64,000 nt of DNA from NCBI GenBank assembly GCA_030549495.1, contig JAUIRK010000627.1:558001-622000 (forward strand). Direction: 5' to 3'. The notes beneath the pieces were generated by a model. The model did no database searches. It was not told the origin of the DNA and saw only the letters and a list, made by a program, of their open reading frames with translations. Below are positions 22,000 through 34,983 of the stretch, one piece after another. How positions within the stretch are numbered: the stretch's first letter is position 1; the number at the start of each line of letters is the position of its first letter. Position numbers and translations under genes: made by a program. The stretch comes from Nectonema munidae (taxonomy: Eukaryota > Nematomorpha > Nectonematoida > Nectonematidae).

Positions 22000-23495
22000 C
22001 TTCGCCGTTCCTCGCAGGGAAGGTTTTAACCCCGTTATCGGGGAATTGATAGAAAATTTGATCGTCCATATTATGCAAATATATACATTATTTACAAAAT
22101 CTTTATTATCTTCATGATCTTTTTGTAAATATGTACATTATTTACTTCCCAACATGATTTCAATAATAAGAAATAATACTGAAAAATTTTTTACGTTCGG
22201 TTGCTCAAAATCTTCTATGATATTGATATTTATTCCGTATCACAGGGTCTCACTAATCGATGCGTCCATTTGCTTTTCTATCGAAATCGCCATTTTTTCA
22301 CTATTCAGTGCGTCGGGGAAAAAAATGGCCGCTCGTTTCAGCTTCTTTTCCTTTTCCTAAGTCTTCCTTCTTCAAAATAGCCTCTCCCTTTCCTCTGATG
22401 TAATTTTTTTAATTATTCTTATAGTAGTCTTATAAGTCTTTCCAAACAGGTTTTAAAATAATTACAAAATACTATCGAAATGTATATTTTCAGAATTATC
22501 CCTTAACAAAATAATAATACTGGCAAGCAACTCTCTCAGAAAGATTGTTCAATATTGTAAACGGTAAACGAAGTAACTTCCAAAATCCAGAAAAAGTTGA
22601 AGAGTTATTTTTTGTTGGGTAAAATAATAAATCATTTAAAAATTAGATTAAATACAAAAGTTTATTTCATCTTTTTGTTTCATGAAATACTTTTATATTT
22701 TATCATTGAGAAAATTGTTCTCTGACCTGTCCCATTTCCCGTGGGAAGAGCATCCCCGACCCGCCCTAAAATCCACTCAGCGCTGGGCTCTGAAAGACAC
22801 TAATTATCAAGGTGGTGTGGTGAGTGCGATGTCAGATTCACATCTACATCTTCTGATCAATTATATATTGCGGAATTAGTGGATGATTGGGAATGTGAAA
22901 ATTGGTTATTTAAAACACTAATCAACGGTGAAAACATACCTTTGGATTTTTCCTTCACAAAAAAACTAAAAACGTCAGCAGAAATACAAAATGTGTTATA
23001 CATTTAAAAAGAGCAGAATTTAGGAATACGCTAGTGTACACGCATGAAAAAAGTTGGATTGGAAAGAAGTGTAAAATGCATGTAAAAATTGTATCAAAGC
23101 AGAAATGATTTGAAAATATTGCCAAAACCCAACACATCTATTTACATTTGAAAGTGTAGGAGTTACTTGTCTAAAGATGTCTCATACATCAACAACCCAG
23201 CTATGAGTATTCGCATTCATTTCACGATTCTGCGAGGAAGGACATACAGTTTATCCATAGTCAACTTTCAATGGCATAAATTATATTTACTCAACAACAA
23301 ACGTAATGTCTTAATGCATCAAGGAGCGCACTTTTACTATAATAGGAAACATCTTTGTGAGAAATATTTTTTGAATCATAGAAACTCAAACCTAAGTCGA
23401 TATTCGTTGATGCTTAAAAGCTCCCAAATGCAAAAGGCACGGAAACAAAAAGAATGCAATTTCATGGTATTTTGAAGTATAAAATACCTCATGGT
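22000..23495. other. Stretch with a coding-like segment near 22.7-23.0 kb
   Basis: At 22718-22860 and 22854-23007 two overlapping plus-strand frames are open. One contains FPWEEHPRPALKSTQRWALK and the other YIAELVDDWECENWLFK. They look like one protein with a frame change or a splice between them (GTGAGT at 22819, TGTCAG at 22829-22834). I do not recognise the product. Low-complexity AT-rich DNA surrounds it. Confidence 0.3.
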
Positions 23496-23640
23496 GGGGG
23501 CGTGAGTAGGTTTAGTTAGATGCTGGGATTCCAATAACTCAAGGTCCTGGGTTCGATCCCGCATCAAGCCTACTTTCCTCATAGTTAGATACAGGTGCGT
23601 CTCAATTGTGCCTTCTCGATTGAAACATCTCATGGTACCT
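23496..23640 (+). repeat. tRNA-derived SINE, main family
   Basis: Plus-strand copy starting GGGGGCGTGAGTAGG with B box GGGTTCGATCCCGC and the shared tail GTGCCTTCTCGATTG and GGTACC. The head-to-tail unit is about 145 bp, the same as the minus-strand copies. Confidence 0.85.
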
Positions 23641-25243
23641 AAAATTCCCGCTACCAAAATCTCCGAAAACTAAAGTTACTGCTACCTCAGTACGCCGTCG
23701 ACACATGTTAAGGAAAACTCGTGTAAGTAAATCAATTACTACAAACTTTCCACATAAACTTGAAGATGTATTTGCCAGCAGGCTGGTATGGAATATTATA
23801 CGTAATATTCTTCTTGACTCTTGAGTAAACTTAGCCAAGTTAAGAAAATCAGGAAAAGCTAACGTGAAATTTCAGAAAAAAAATCATTTTTGAAATATAG
23901 TACATTATCGTATATTTTCGGATGCAACTGATTAATCAACTGACAATCTTATCTCAAACACCTGGACAAGGAAATTACATGTTATCTTAGGGATCTTGTA
24001 TATTCGACATTAAATATATTCATTCAAGAATTGCGGTGTCCATCTATATCAGGATTTGTCAAACTATTTTACTCAGAGATCCGTAGCAATGGAAATCAAA
24101 ACTTTATCAACCACTTGAAGTTTTAAAGAGATTTATTATCAACTGTAAATTTAAAACACAATATGCAGAACATTTGATGAGGGATTTTTGTTCCTGACTC
24201 ATGATGAAGGAATTATCTGGCTGTTGATTTGTTAGTTTCAACTATAAATTGCCTATTTTCAATATCCATCTTATTTATTTGTTTCGTTAAAATAGCATTT
24301 GCATGTCTAAAGTCAACCTCTAAAAGGTAAAGTAGTGAGAAACGCCTCCTAGCGTGAATAATTTTGAACAACGACCCTCAAAAGAGTTAAGGATCCCTTG
24401 AATAATGCTAGCGATCACAACGGCTCGGTTCCAAATAGTTTAACAAGTCATGGTGTACATAAATATGAAAGTATGTGTTATTTACACGGTGTATATATAT
24501 ATAATATATATGTATGTATATCGTTATTCAAAAAATAGTTGAAGTTTTGCTAAAATAGGGATCTCTAAAAATGAATTTGTTGAAAGGACTCGACACGAAT
24601 ATTGTGAGGAGTTCAAAGTTTCGTGGATGGTATTGGCAAAATATTGTTATTACATTATGATTACCTGGATACAAAATTAGGATGATGAAAAACGGTTTAT
24701 TCTGGCAGTTATTGTTCTCCTTCTCAATTTTGTTTCTGAGGAATCAATAAAGATAAATCAATAAGAAAAATGTAGAAAAGAATTGTTTGCATGGAATACA
24801 AACACCACTTTCCCATTATTTCGAAGAGATACACACACACACACACACACGGAAAACTTAATTAGGCTCAAAATTAGTTAGAGAGTCAGCATGCGTGTGC
24901 ACGATCCTTTGGTACTGATGATCCTTGTTCAACTTTTTTTAATTGCTGCGAAATTGATTTTAATCTTCATTCCAATGAAAGGAGATGGAGAGAGCACAGC
25001 ATGGCATATCACTCATCGATTCGCATACTATTAGCAACTTTGAAAACTTCGAAGTACACTGTTATTCAAAGGACAGTCTTTCCCAAAAGTTAAATAAAAT
25101 TTTGGTAATATCTGGTTGATTAAGAAAAGCTAAGCAAGCTGGTAAAAAACGATATCATTTGATTTGAAGAAGAAAAATGACAACATTTTGAACATTATAT
25201 GAATAAAGTGGCGCATTCAAGGAGCCACGGGATTGGCCTATAG
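23641..25243. other. Unassigned stretch
   Basis: Contains an (AC)n run at 24830-24850 and ATATATAT at 24490-24515. No gene, RNA or element end was recognised. Confidence 0.35.
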
Positions 25244-25701
25244 CAGTGATGGGGAACCTTTTTTATGCTGCGTGTCAAAAAATTTTTCTGTCTCTCAAAA
25301 AAATTTTCTGCATGCCAGATTAAAAAAAGTTTTTTTATTTGCAAAAAACATTTAAAAAAACGAAAAAACAGTTGATATTTTTTTGTGTATCTTTTTATTA
25401 GTTCAAATTTACAGGGAGTGAGATTATTATTAGAAAGAAAAAACGTTCTTTTAAAAAATAAAATAGAAGTAAGATATTAAACTGAGACAAGAAATAGTAA
25501 CTTTTAAAACACTTTCCACTTTACTAAAAAAATTAATTTAGCTATAACATATTTATTGAATGAATGCAAGCTGAACAAAATTTTGAAGCACTTTTTAAGT
25601 ACTATTAAAGTTTTGGAAGAAGAAAAAGAAATTCAAAATTTTCATATGATTTAAATTTTTATATTTTTCAAGCGTGCCATTTAAAATCTTTTTGCGTGCC
25701 A
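25244..25701. mobile_element. hAT-like MITE, right end eroded
   Basis: Left end CAGTGATGGGGAACCTTTT followed by GCGTGTCAAA is a typical hAT terminus. Near the right side GCGTGCCATTTAAAATC and GCGTGCCACATTTAAC look like the inner part of the opposite terminus, but the outer CATCACTG is missing. No target duplication could be defined. Confidence 0.5.
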
Positions 25702-26028
25702 CATTTAACAAAGCCCCCTTTGTTAAATTGAAGTATGGCTTTTATATTTGTTTGCCTTTCAGTTGATTTGAAAAAGTTATTTATTTTTGTAAATAAATAT
25801 ATCAGTGGTCTGGCAAAACCAGGGGAGACAACAAAATGTGTAGAAAGTATATGTAACTTACAAAGTATAACGCATTTGCCAGATATACACTATTACTTAA
25901 ATATTGTGCTTTTTTTAACGAATCGGGAATTTCGCATAGTAGGGTGCTAGATACAAAAAATAAAAAATCTTAGAAAAAAAAACAAGTTATGATCTCCAAA
26001 AGACCACCAGGGAGACAACTTGCGCCAG

Positions 26029-26510
26029 TACTATACACTAGAACCTACGTTTTACGTACGGCACGGGACCGAACGGCGGACGTAAAACGTAGGATTCGTA
26101 AAATCGAGGTTGACCTTTAAATTGACATATAACACGAAAATCCTAGCCTGGATCACACATGGTCACACCGTGTACGACGCGAGGGACTATGGCAGCTAAA
26201 GAAGACTACTACAGTGAAGTTGGATGATCATCCCTGAAGTTGAGCTGTTTTCATAATAAAGTCTTAAATAAAAAATATCAGTGTACAGAAGCTATGATGC
26301 ATTGTTTTGCGATCTAATTAGCGTTATTTAAATTACTCATAGTGAAATAAAACTGAAAGACAATAATTTATTAACCTTTGTAAACTTTTTAATACATAAA
26401 ATCACAAAGAAAAAACGTATTAATAATAATAATGCATTTAATGATCAAAAAGATGACGTCATCGATCATTTGGCGAGGACGTAAAATCAGGGTACGTAAA
26501 ACGTGAAATT
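26029..26510. mobile_element. Tc1/mariner (Tigger-like) MITE
   Basis: After TA, the left end reads CACTAGAACCTACGTTTTACG and continues with CGGACGTAAAACGTAGG. The right part has GACGTAAAATCAGGGTACG and TACGTAAAACGTG, an inverted match to the inner part of the left end. Such TAGAACCTCG-type ends are known for pogo/Tigger elements. The right outer end is degraded. Confidence 0.5.
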
Positions 26511-27974
26511 TAAAAATCTTAGACTTATAATACCTGTTCGAAATTTCGTCACGTGGAAGCCATACATTTATTCATCATGAAAAATAATATATACAACTTT
26601 TTCAAGCCAGGTTTACTTTAAATTCGAAAAAAATTGTCAATTGAAGTGTGCATAGCATGAAAATGAGTTAGAAGTGATTGTCATAGAAAGAATTTGATTT
26701 TGAATTATTTTTTAATTTAGATGAAATTTGTCATGATATAGTCCTCAGCGTATGCACTCTTGGTTAAAAAAGACGAATAAAAATATAATACTTCGCGACA
26801 CCATTCTATTCCAATGTTTATAAAAAAATTATATATGAACAAAGCAAAAAAATTTCTCCGAATTTACCTTAGAATAAAAAACATTTTGCTTAAGCGCGGA
26901 GAATGTTCTCGAATTAGTGGGATTTCAAACCTTCAAATATTAAGAACATTCTCTCAATGGCAGCCAACAAAGACAGGAATCCTGCATTTTTATGTTAAAT
27001 AACCTTCGTATACTACTACATATCTGCAAATTAAGAGAAATTTTAAATTCGGTTACGCTTACCCAGTATATGTGAAAATACTTGTAAATTTTTACAACAA
27101 ACTTTCCACTTCAGTAAAAAGAGTATCAATTGTCGTCTAAAACTAGCATGAATCAAATCTGTTCCACACACCGAAGCCAATATATCTTTGTTTAATTTGC
27201 GGGTTTCTCCTTACACCACACCAAAGGCGCCATTTTTGTGATAAATTATTATTATTATGCGTTTTTAAAACAGCCATAATCACATTTGTTAATATTTAAA
27301 AAGTTTTACCAAGTACAAAGTTTTTTTATGTTCCTAACTATATTACCTTAAGAAGCAAAAGTAGTTTATTATGTTTGAAAAGAACTTTTTAAGCTTGATT
27401 TTTGTTTAGATGATTTAAAACTACATTCATGTCTTTCAGAGTTTATAGCGTTTTTTTAATATCAGAATTACCACAATGAGAAATCGAGGGCTCAGAAAAA
27501 CAATGAAATCATTTTACTCTATCATTTTTGTAATCAAACTTTTTAAAAAAGGATAATCGTCTTGCAATTCCAGAGTTAAGGAGCATTTTCGTTTAAATTT
27601 CAAAGTGTACGTATATAATTAAATTGATAAAAAATATATAACTTTCCATTTTATATAAAAGGTTTTAAACAAAATTCACATCCTTTCTTTCATTTTTACA
27701 AAGAAACAGAATCAATTTAACCAAAAAAAAAACTATAAACAGTGGACGCAAAAATGAAGATGAAGTAAATACATGGAACTTCTTACAGTTAAAAATTCTT
27801 TTAATAAAAAGCAGATAAACATTTTTATGAGGAATTTTATGCAAATTCATTCATCTATTGTTTTACAAATTCAAATTTCCAAATAAAAGTTTTTAAAGGG
27901 GACAGCGGGACAGCCCTGTTTATAACAGGTAATTGCCCCAGTCAAACCAGGGCGTATGCCAAGTTTTTATAAGG
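26511..27974. other. Unassigned AT-rich stretch
   Basis: Short open frames only. No gene or repeat-family match was recognised by eye. Confidence 0.35.
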
Positions 27975-28198
27975 ATATTTTATTTTATAAAAATTTCAAA
28001 TGTTCATGGAATCTGACAAAATCTAATGATCTCTTCTTATACTTTCAATGCACAATTTAGTTAGAAAAGATATCAGTAAAGAATATGTGCTTTGTTGCCT
28101 TCTTTCTTGACATTAAAAACTAGTTAGGGAGGTTTTCAAACTACACATGACATATATTGCTACATTCCAATTTAAAATTAAATTACTCCCATACTAAG

Positions 28199-28465
28199 TA
28201 GAGATTAATCGGATATCCGTAGAGCATCCTCATCCACAGATCATTTAACTTTCAACATCCCCAATTTTCAAACATGTTTCTTTTTTGTATAGTATACCAC
28301 AAAGTTTTTTTAATACGAATTTTTCAATTTTTACTTTATCCAAAATTGCATAAGTACGTCTTTTGATAACGCATGTGGATTGTTATCTTTTCTCTGTATT
28401 TCTAAGAAGTATAAAGCTTGCGTTTGCTTAGAATAGCAAGTATGATATCCGCATCCGCGTTCACT
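28199..28465. mobile_element. hAT-like non-autonomous repeat, copy 2
   Basis: Collinear with the copies at 15560 and 53165: AATCGGATATCCG, TTCAACATCCCCAATTTTC, TTTTTACTTTATCCAAAATT, TATCCGCATCCGCG. It lies inside dispersed repeat copy B, so it inserted after that repeat. Confidence 0.6.
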
Positions 28466-28675
28466 AAATAGTTTAAAGCATTGTTTTGATTTCAAGCCTC
28501 CATTTATACTATTCTAAACTCATTATTTAAATTCTTAGGAAGTTTTTTTGAAAAAAAAATGATTCAGTTATTTGATATTCGTGATGTTTGATGGTCAGTT
28601 TTTTTTTGTTTCAAAGAAAAATCGGAAATAAACTTAAAATATCAATAGAACAAAAAGAGAAAAGTGTTGTTATAC

Positions 28676-28809
28676 TCTTTTTAGGGTGGTTTCATCGAGA
28701 AGGCACAATTGCGCCGCTTGTATCGAATAATGAGAAAGTAGGCTTGATGCTCGAATCCAAGACCTTGAGTTATGGAAACCCAGTACCTAACCAACCTTAC
28801 TCACGTCAC
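28676..28809 (-). repeat. tRNA-derived SINE, main family
   Basis: Reverse-complemented it starts GTGACGTGAGTAAGG, passes GGTTAGGTACTGGG and ends in the shared GAGAAGGCACAATTGCG-complement tail. The B box is altered (CTTGGATTCGAGC), so this is an older copy than 11583 or 23496. Confidence 0.75.
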
Positions 28810-30058
28810 TAACTCTAGGCGGTGACAAATTGTTTATATCCACAAATTGCCTAGTTTCATACATAAGGAGTCAGTTAATGTTAATATAACATTTCTCGTT
28901 TTCACTTCAATTTTTTATAAGAAAATTTTTGTGAATTTAATATTGTATTTTGTTATAATAAGTATTCACTCTCTTCTACTTTATTAATAGCAAAAAAATT
29001 CTAATACCTTTACTTTTTATCACTTTAGTACTTTGTTAATATTTTTAAAATAAGATACCAAATTTTAATTAAAAAAAGTATCATTAAACTATAAGTGGTG
29101 AGTGAAAATTGCTTTTAATCCAAAATCGAATACTTTCCCATTTTAAGGTTCAGTTAAGATAACATTTTTTAATGTCTCTTCAATTTTTGAAAGAAAATTT
29201 TATTGCATATATTAATATTGTATTTTTTGTGCTAAGTTTAATGTAACAAAAAAATACAATTTACAAAATAAATGGATAATTTCTATTTTAAGGGTCAGTG
29301 GAGGTCAAAATATTCTCTTAACACTTTAGTGACTTTATAAGTGTTTTTAAAAAGGATACCATTTTCAGTAATAGAGAAAAGTAATTCTACATACACTCTA
29401 TAAAGTAAAACATTGTTTGATTCAAAAAACCATACGAAATGTAATCAATACAGCCAAGATTACAAAATGTTTTTATCATAACTTGTACCGATCGAATCTT
29501 AAAATTATTACTAGTGACCTTAGAGTATTCTTAAAAAAAACCACATTTTGATAGAATTATTTGGCAATTATTATTTTTATACGGCTCTCGCCTGCCTTCT
29601 GTTCATTCATCGTATTTGTTCGAAGTATTGATTTTTAAAAAACACGCTTTTGTGTTTACCATTGGTATTTATTATTGATGCGTGCATAAATCTTTCCTCA
29701 AGGCATGAGGCAAATGAAGAAGATTACAGCTTGCATTCATATCGGATATGCTTTGATTTTCAAGGATTAACCTTCGCTATACGCACATATGGCAATTTAC
29801 TCCACACCAATATTTAAAAACTCGATAGCGTAAAATTTTCTCACTATCGTAATTTTTTAACTACCATGTAAATTTAAGTAATTTTATGATTTTTCATGGA
29901 TTATACCTGAAATTACCATATGAATATTTTTTTTCTGAATATTTTCGAAAAACCATTTTTTTGACTTTAAATTTTCTAGATGGCGTTAAAACTTTCAAGA
30001 AAAAATAGCCTTCCAACTTCATATAAAAAAATTTATTGACAAGGAAGATAAAAAAAAA

Positions 30059-32873
30059 TTATATACAGTTTTCACATATTAATTTAGTGTGATTTTTACA
30101 CATAAACAGAGAGCATTTCTTACATTTTCGCGTTGTTCTACTTTTTTTAGGCTTGCAAATATTGCAGAAACCTCGGCTACTTGATGATTCTGAGCTGTCA
30201 ACCTGGTAAAATCCATAGAAGCTTAAAATATTTTTTGTCTTTAGATTTATTTGAGGAGTTTGCGACCTGATTTTCATGGACTCTTCGCTCAAAAGCATAG
30301 CCAAATGCTTTATAAACACTTTTCTTCCACTACTTTTTATTGATGGGTAGTTGTCAGGCGCATTGAACTTCGCAATGATGAAAGAATTTAGAACACTCAT
30401 ATCAAGATAATTCGCAAAAGCTGCTCGAGTCCATCTTCTACAAGGTTTGTAGCTTCGGTATTGCTTGACCATTCTATTCGCGACGTCTACCCCGCCTTTG
30501 TATTTGTTATATTCTATTAGAGATTCAGGCTTAGCAAACTCAGAAGAAATCTCGACCTTTTTTCTGTGTTGAGATGAAAGAATGTAGACAACTTTAAAAT
30601 TGCGTTTTGCATGCTTGCGAGGAATATAAGCGGAAAGGGAAGCTTGGCGAGAATAAATGATACGGGATTCACATTCATTTAGATCAAGAGATTTCAAATA
30701 AGAAGGCTGAAGAATTCGTGGGATAAATCTTCGAGAATACATGACTGTACCACAAATGGTAATATTTTTTGTAAGTCCCCACTCTGCAATTTCATGGGAA
30801 GTGAAAAATCGATCAATATAAAGGCCACAGCCATCAGGTAGATTTGCATCTGTTACCAATCTTTTGATGATGTTCTTAGAAGAAAAGTATTCTCTGTTGG
30901 GTAAACCAGAGATGTAAATTTCTGGTTTGAGAAAATAAAAACTTTCAGCATCATTTAGATGATAAAATTTAAGTCCATAATGACCGGGCTTTTTTAGGAT
31001 CATATATCTTTATATTGCATCCTCCTCTAAAGCTGACCAACTGTTCGTCTATTGTAACCACTTTACTTGGAGTCCAAAAGTTAGAAAAAGTGTCATAAAA
31101 ATGATCATGAATCTTTCTTATAGCTGATATTTTATCATTCGGATTTCTTTCAGCTTTTTCATCAAAAGTTAAAAAATTGTGTATCAGAACAAACATATTT
31201 CTACCAAGTGCAGCCTTCAAAAAAGGAACACCAAAAGCTTCATTGAACAAGTTGGAAATTTTTATTCTCTGATCCATTGATTGACCTATATACATCAAGC
31301 AAGACAAATAGGAAACTAAGTGAAACACTTGAAAATTATCTGCATAGTGTCTAAGATTACTATGCTTAGGATTTGATGTTCTAAACGTAAAATTTAAAAA
31401 AATATTTACTTGACCTTCTATAAGTATAAATTACACAAAACTAAATCAATGGACTGAAATTTATGTAAAGCTCTTGATAAAATTGATCTGTCTTTTTGCA
31501 TGTATGTGTTTGTGTTTGTGTGTGTGTGTGATCGTTTGGGTATATGTATGTGTGATCGTTTGGGTATATGTATGTGTGCGTGTGCTTATTTGTGAATTGA
31601 ATTGTGAATCGTTTATACGGTCGAGGATCCAGATATGGGCCTACCCGTCAGAATTCTGAGTCCAAATTCATCTTGCACATTTTACCACACTAGCCTTTTG
31701 GTGAGTGATAAACAGTTATCTAACTTTTCTCTGAACATATAAATTAAGCTGGGTGAAGCAAAGAAACTTAAGTATTATATATGGCGTTATAAAAATACAA
31801 AACTCATTAGACTCCTCTTGAAATAGTATCGAAGGTTCCCGTACGGGGTAAATATTGTTGTAATAGTTATGATACTACGATAACTAGACAGTTTTACCAA
31901 CCCAATCTTAATCTACTCCGAAAAAACCTCGGGGCCTTTAGAATAAAAATCTCTGATGAAAAACGTATGTGTGTGAGTGTATGTAATTTTTTAATTTTTG
32001 CAACGAATTGCAGGCATGCATTTTCGTTTTCGGATATTTTGGTTTTCGGAGATTTTGGTTTTCGAAGATTTTGTTTTAGGAGATTTTGGTTTTTGAAGAT
32101 TTTGTTTTAAGAGATTTTGGTTTTTGGAAATTTTGACCTGGTACCTTACTAACGGACTACTTTCATTTGCTCACTCACTGAAAGAGGGCAGGTTAAACTT
32201 TTATAAAATAATTTAGGTTTTTGAAGTTACTACCGTGATTGAAAAATAAAAATGTTATTGTTATTTCAACATTCTAAATTACTTTATTTGGAAGATTGAT
32301 TTACAAAAAATTTAATTAATTTAGTTGAAAAAAACAAGAGTTGTGGATTTTGACTTTTGTACCTCAAGTTACCACATTACAAAGCTAGTCATTTTTGGAT
32401 GGAAACCTCACTTAGTGTCATAAAAATAATTACTATTGTGTTACTTTTACTAGAAAAGAAAAAGACCAAAAAAGATTTCCGATCTCGTGAAAAGTAAAAA
32501 ATATAGAAGGCAATATTGGAATATTTTCAAAACTTACGCATAGTTAGAATCCATCTTTTTTTTTGGTTTTGAGGAAAAGATACTCTATCAATTCTTGGGT
32601 AAAAAAAAAATGGAAAATTTTCAAGATATTAGTTTCCATAATAGCAGAGTTTTTGGGACCAGGTGGAAAGTTTATAACATTTCTTATATTTTCACTTCCA
32701 ACTCTTCCGCGTGAATCATAAAACGGCTCCCAACTGTAATCAATCTGATCTGGGCAAATCAAATTGTCATCAATGTCTTCTTCCAAATCCGAACTTTGAG
32801 AGTTTTCTTCAGAAAAAAAGCTTGAAAAAGAAGATCTTTCAGAAAGAGAAGAAGAAGAAGAATCAGATTCCAT
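30059..32873 (-). CDS. PB2 piggyBac transposase, two exons, homopolymer frame changes
   Basis: Exon 1 (32538-32873) starts MESDSSSSS, is acidic and serine-rich, and leads to INFPPGPK and FFFTQELIEYLF. Exon 2 (30059-31380) carries the DDD core: TIDEQLVSFRGGC, YIDRFFTSHEI and GGVDVANRM. It ends in a CNIC...CKKCS...CKNHT...CENC finger. The intron 31381-32537 (GTAAGT, GTTTAG, phase 2) is at the same position as in PB1, giving SNYA-TSNPKHSN. Two frame changes exist, both in A runs: one at about 32555-32565 in exon 1, one at about 30992-30997 (an extra A in the codons for DPKKPGHYG). Both could be sequencing errors or true decay. Otherwise all catalytic residues are present. Confidence 0.88.
31381..32537. 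other. Long intron of PB2 with simple repeats
   Basis: The same intron is 51 bp in PB1. Here it contains a GT-rich part at 31500-31595, with GTGTGATCGTTTGGGTATAT repeated twice, and a minisatellite at 32030-32135. No nested element with clear ends was seen, so the growth may be from repeat expansion and small insertions. Confidence 0.6.
32030..32135. repeat. Minisatellite of TTTTGGTTTTCGGAGAT-type units
   Basis: About six units of 15-18 bp, each near GATTTTGGTTTTCGGA, with drift between units. Lies in the PB2 intron. Confidence 0.8.
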
Positions 32874-33514
32874 TATGAAGTTGATAAACTTTGTTGTACT
32901 TCAAAACTCAAAAAAGGAAGCAAACGTGGAAAGATAACAAAATTTTATGCGTATGCACGTATGGTTTATCTAATACAATTGGTCGGAATGTACTTTTATG
33001 AATGTACGTATAATCTTGTGCAGGTGAATTTATAGCGTATGATGTCGTGGATATGAAGGATTCTACACAAGCAATTGTGTTCAAGTGTGTTTGTAAAATC
33101 TCTGCATACACAAAATCACATCGCTCATTTACATTTTCTTCATTGATTTTTGTATTGATTTTTACTCTATGTAATTCTTTGAATTAAAAAGCCTATGGAG
33201 TAAATTGCCATATGTGCGTATACAGTGCTATAGTGATATTCGTGCGTATAGCCAAGGTTAAACACTCAAATTGAGGGGGAAGAAGATTGGCGTGTGATAC
33301 GTCAAAATGTTGCTAATTTTATACTGAATTTGAAAATTCATTAAAATTTTTTGTCACTCCTACGTCATATCTAAAATACTAATGTCAAAATACTTCAAAA
33401 TTTGCTTTTCAAAAATATTATAATTAAAAGTTCGCTTTTTCACAGTTACTATAATATTTTTAGTATTCTACTCATAATTGACGCCTCGTTGAAATAACTC
33501 AATAGGAATAGGCC

Positions 33515-33769
33515 CTAGCCATATGTAGAAGCCTGCAAAAAGCCAGCAGTACCTTATGATGGATTTTGCGGGTTGGCTGAAATTAGACTGGTTTATCGCT
33601 GCTGCTGCGAAGGTGTAACAAAATTCTACACTTTTCCCTGAGAGTATTTGTTTTTATGGAAATACTCTCTCAGTTTAAACAAAGCTTTGTTCTGAACTGA
33701 TAGATTATACTCATATAAAGATAGTATAATCTAGGGGCTAACAACAACAACAACAACAACAACAACAAT
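33515..33769 (+). repeat. Retroposed repeat with (CAA)n tail, copy 2
   Basis: Plus-strand copy of the unit at 21761-21997. It ends CTAGGGGCTAACAACAACAA with about 12 CAA units, the longer tail of the two. It starts only 250 bp beyond PB2. Confidence 0.8.
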
Positions 33770-34739
33770 AGGAAAAGGATTAGAACATGCTTTTATATAC
33801 CTTTTTTCTATTTCTTCATATTAAGTCAAATCATGACATGTAACACATAAAATGCTGCACGTTTTGTATTGAATTTGAAATCCATTTTCGATATTCATTC
33901 ATTAAAATAATAAGTAAATCACGTTCTTACTTAATACTAATTTCAATATTGATTATAACTTTGTTTTCGACAATTTTAAAATAATCTATTCATTACTTTA
34001 CTAATAACGTCAAAATTGATCAATATATTAAGCCTTGTTATAAAGAATTTTAGAAGCAATCTTTTTATTACTTTACTAACGTCAACATTGATTAAAAGCT
34101 TGTTTCAAAGAATTTCAGAATCAAAGCACAAAATTTTCATTCAAGGCATTAAAATTTCTGTCAACTATCGAGCAAAACATGTTTCTCAAAATGTATAATA
34201 CATTTCTTGAAATTATAAACAAATAGTTTTAAGTCAAATAATTTTTGAATGTGCTTAACTTTCGTTTTTCTAAACGAATTATTCACACGCGCCATATATC
34301 AAACTACTTCAATCAGCGTTGTCTTATCGCCTAATTAAAGAATCCTTATTATAGGAAACTTCTTACGATTCACTTTTTTATTCAATCTGTTTGAAGGTGT
34401 TTGTAAAAATATAAGATAAAGAATTTTGTGTTCTGAAAAGGAAATTAGAATTTAAAAAATTGAACGAGTATATTATTTTCGAACATAACTAACTTAGTGA
34501 CTTTAACATAAACAGTCAAGTAAACGGCCATTTTTCAAAGCTCCACCGGCTCCGAAATCCTGATTTGGAGGGGTCCAACTATATATGTTTACCTACATGC
34601 AGAACCGCTGCCAGAAAAAATAGCGGCTATAATTAAAAAAATGTTAGCGGCAGGATGCCCAAATGTCAATAACTACTTTTAATTAATCGCTTATTTGTAG
34701 AAAGTGACAATTTTGTAATTCTTTCCCTTAATTTTAAAA
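33770..34739. other. Unassigned AT-rich stretch
   Basis: No gene recognised. A partly repeated phrase (TTACTTTACTAA...CGTCAA) occurs at 33994-34014 and 34069-34087. Confidence 0.35.
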
Positions 34740-34983
34740 GTAATTTCAAGCGCCCATTTATTCTCTTCAAAATATTCAGTTATTTGATTTTCGTGATATT
34801 TGATGGTCAGTCCACTTTTTTGCTTCAAAGAAAAAACAGGAATAAACTTCGCGATTTTACATTCTTGTTTTTTCGCCTTCAAATACTTTATGGAAAGAGA
34901 AGAAAAATGTTTTTAGACTTCAGGTGGTAAAAAATCATTTATATTCAAAAATTACTCAGTTTCATACATAAAGAGTCAGTTAA

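Larger units (their letters stand above)
27975..29600. repeat. Dispersed repeat family, copy B
   Basis: Second and longest copy of the family at 10381-11560, same orientation. It includes the block with CTATTCTAAACTCATTATT at 28511 and an internal second round of the TAACATTT...CTCTTCAATTTTT block at about 28890 and 29163. It is interrupted by a hAT-like repeat (28199-28465) and a SINE (28676-28809). It holds an empty site matching the MITE insertion in copy C (TTAA at 28875-28878). Confidence 0.6.
29771..33257. mobile_element. piggyBac element PB2, complete with TTAA target duplications
   Basis: TTAA flanks both sides (29767-29770 and 33258-33261). The left end starts CCTTCGCTATACGCAC and the right, reverse-complemented, CCTTGGCTATACGCAC. 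At the right end an 18-bp spacer and a second GTATACGCAC follow before ATATGGCAATTTACTCC. At the left end ATATGGCAATTTACTCC follows directly. The 3487-bp element encodes a minus-strand transposase with a 1157-bp intron. It is related to PB1 but with different terminal sequence, so a separate family. Confidence 0.93.
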
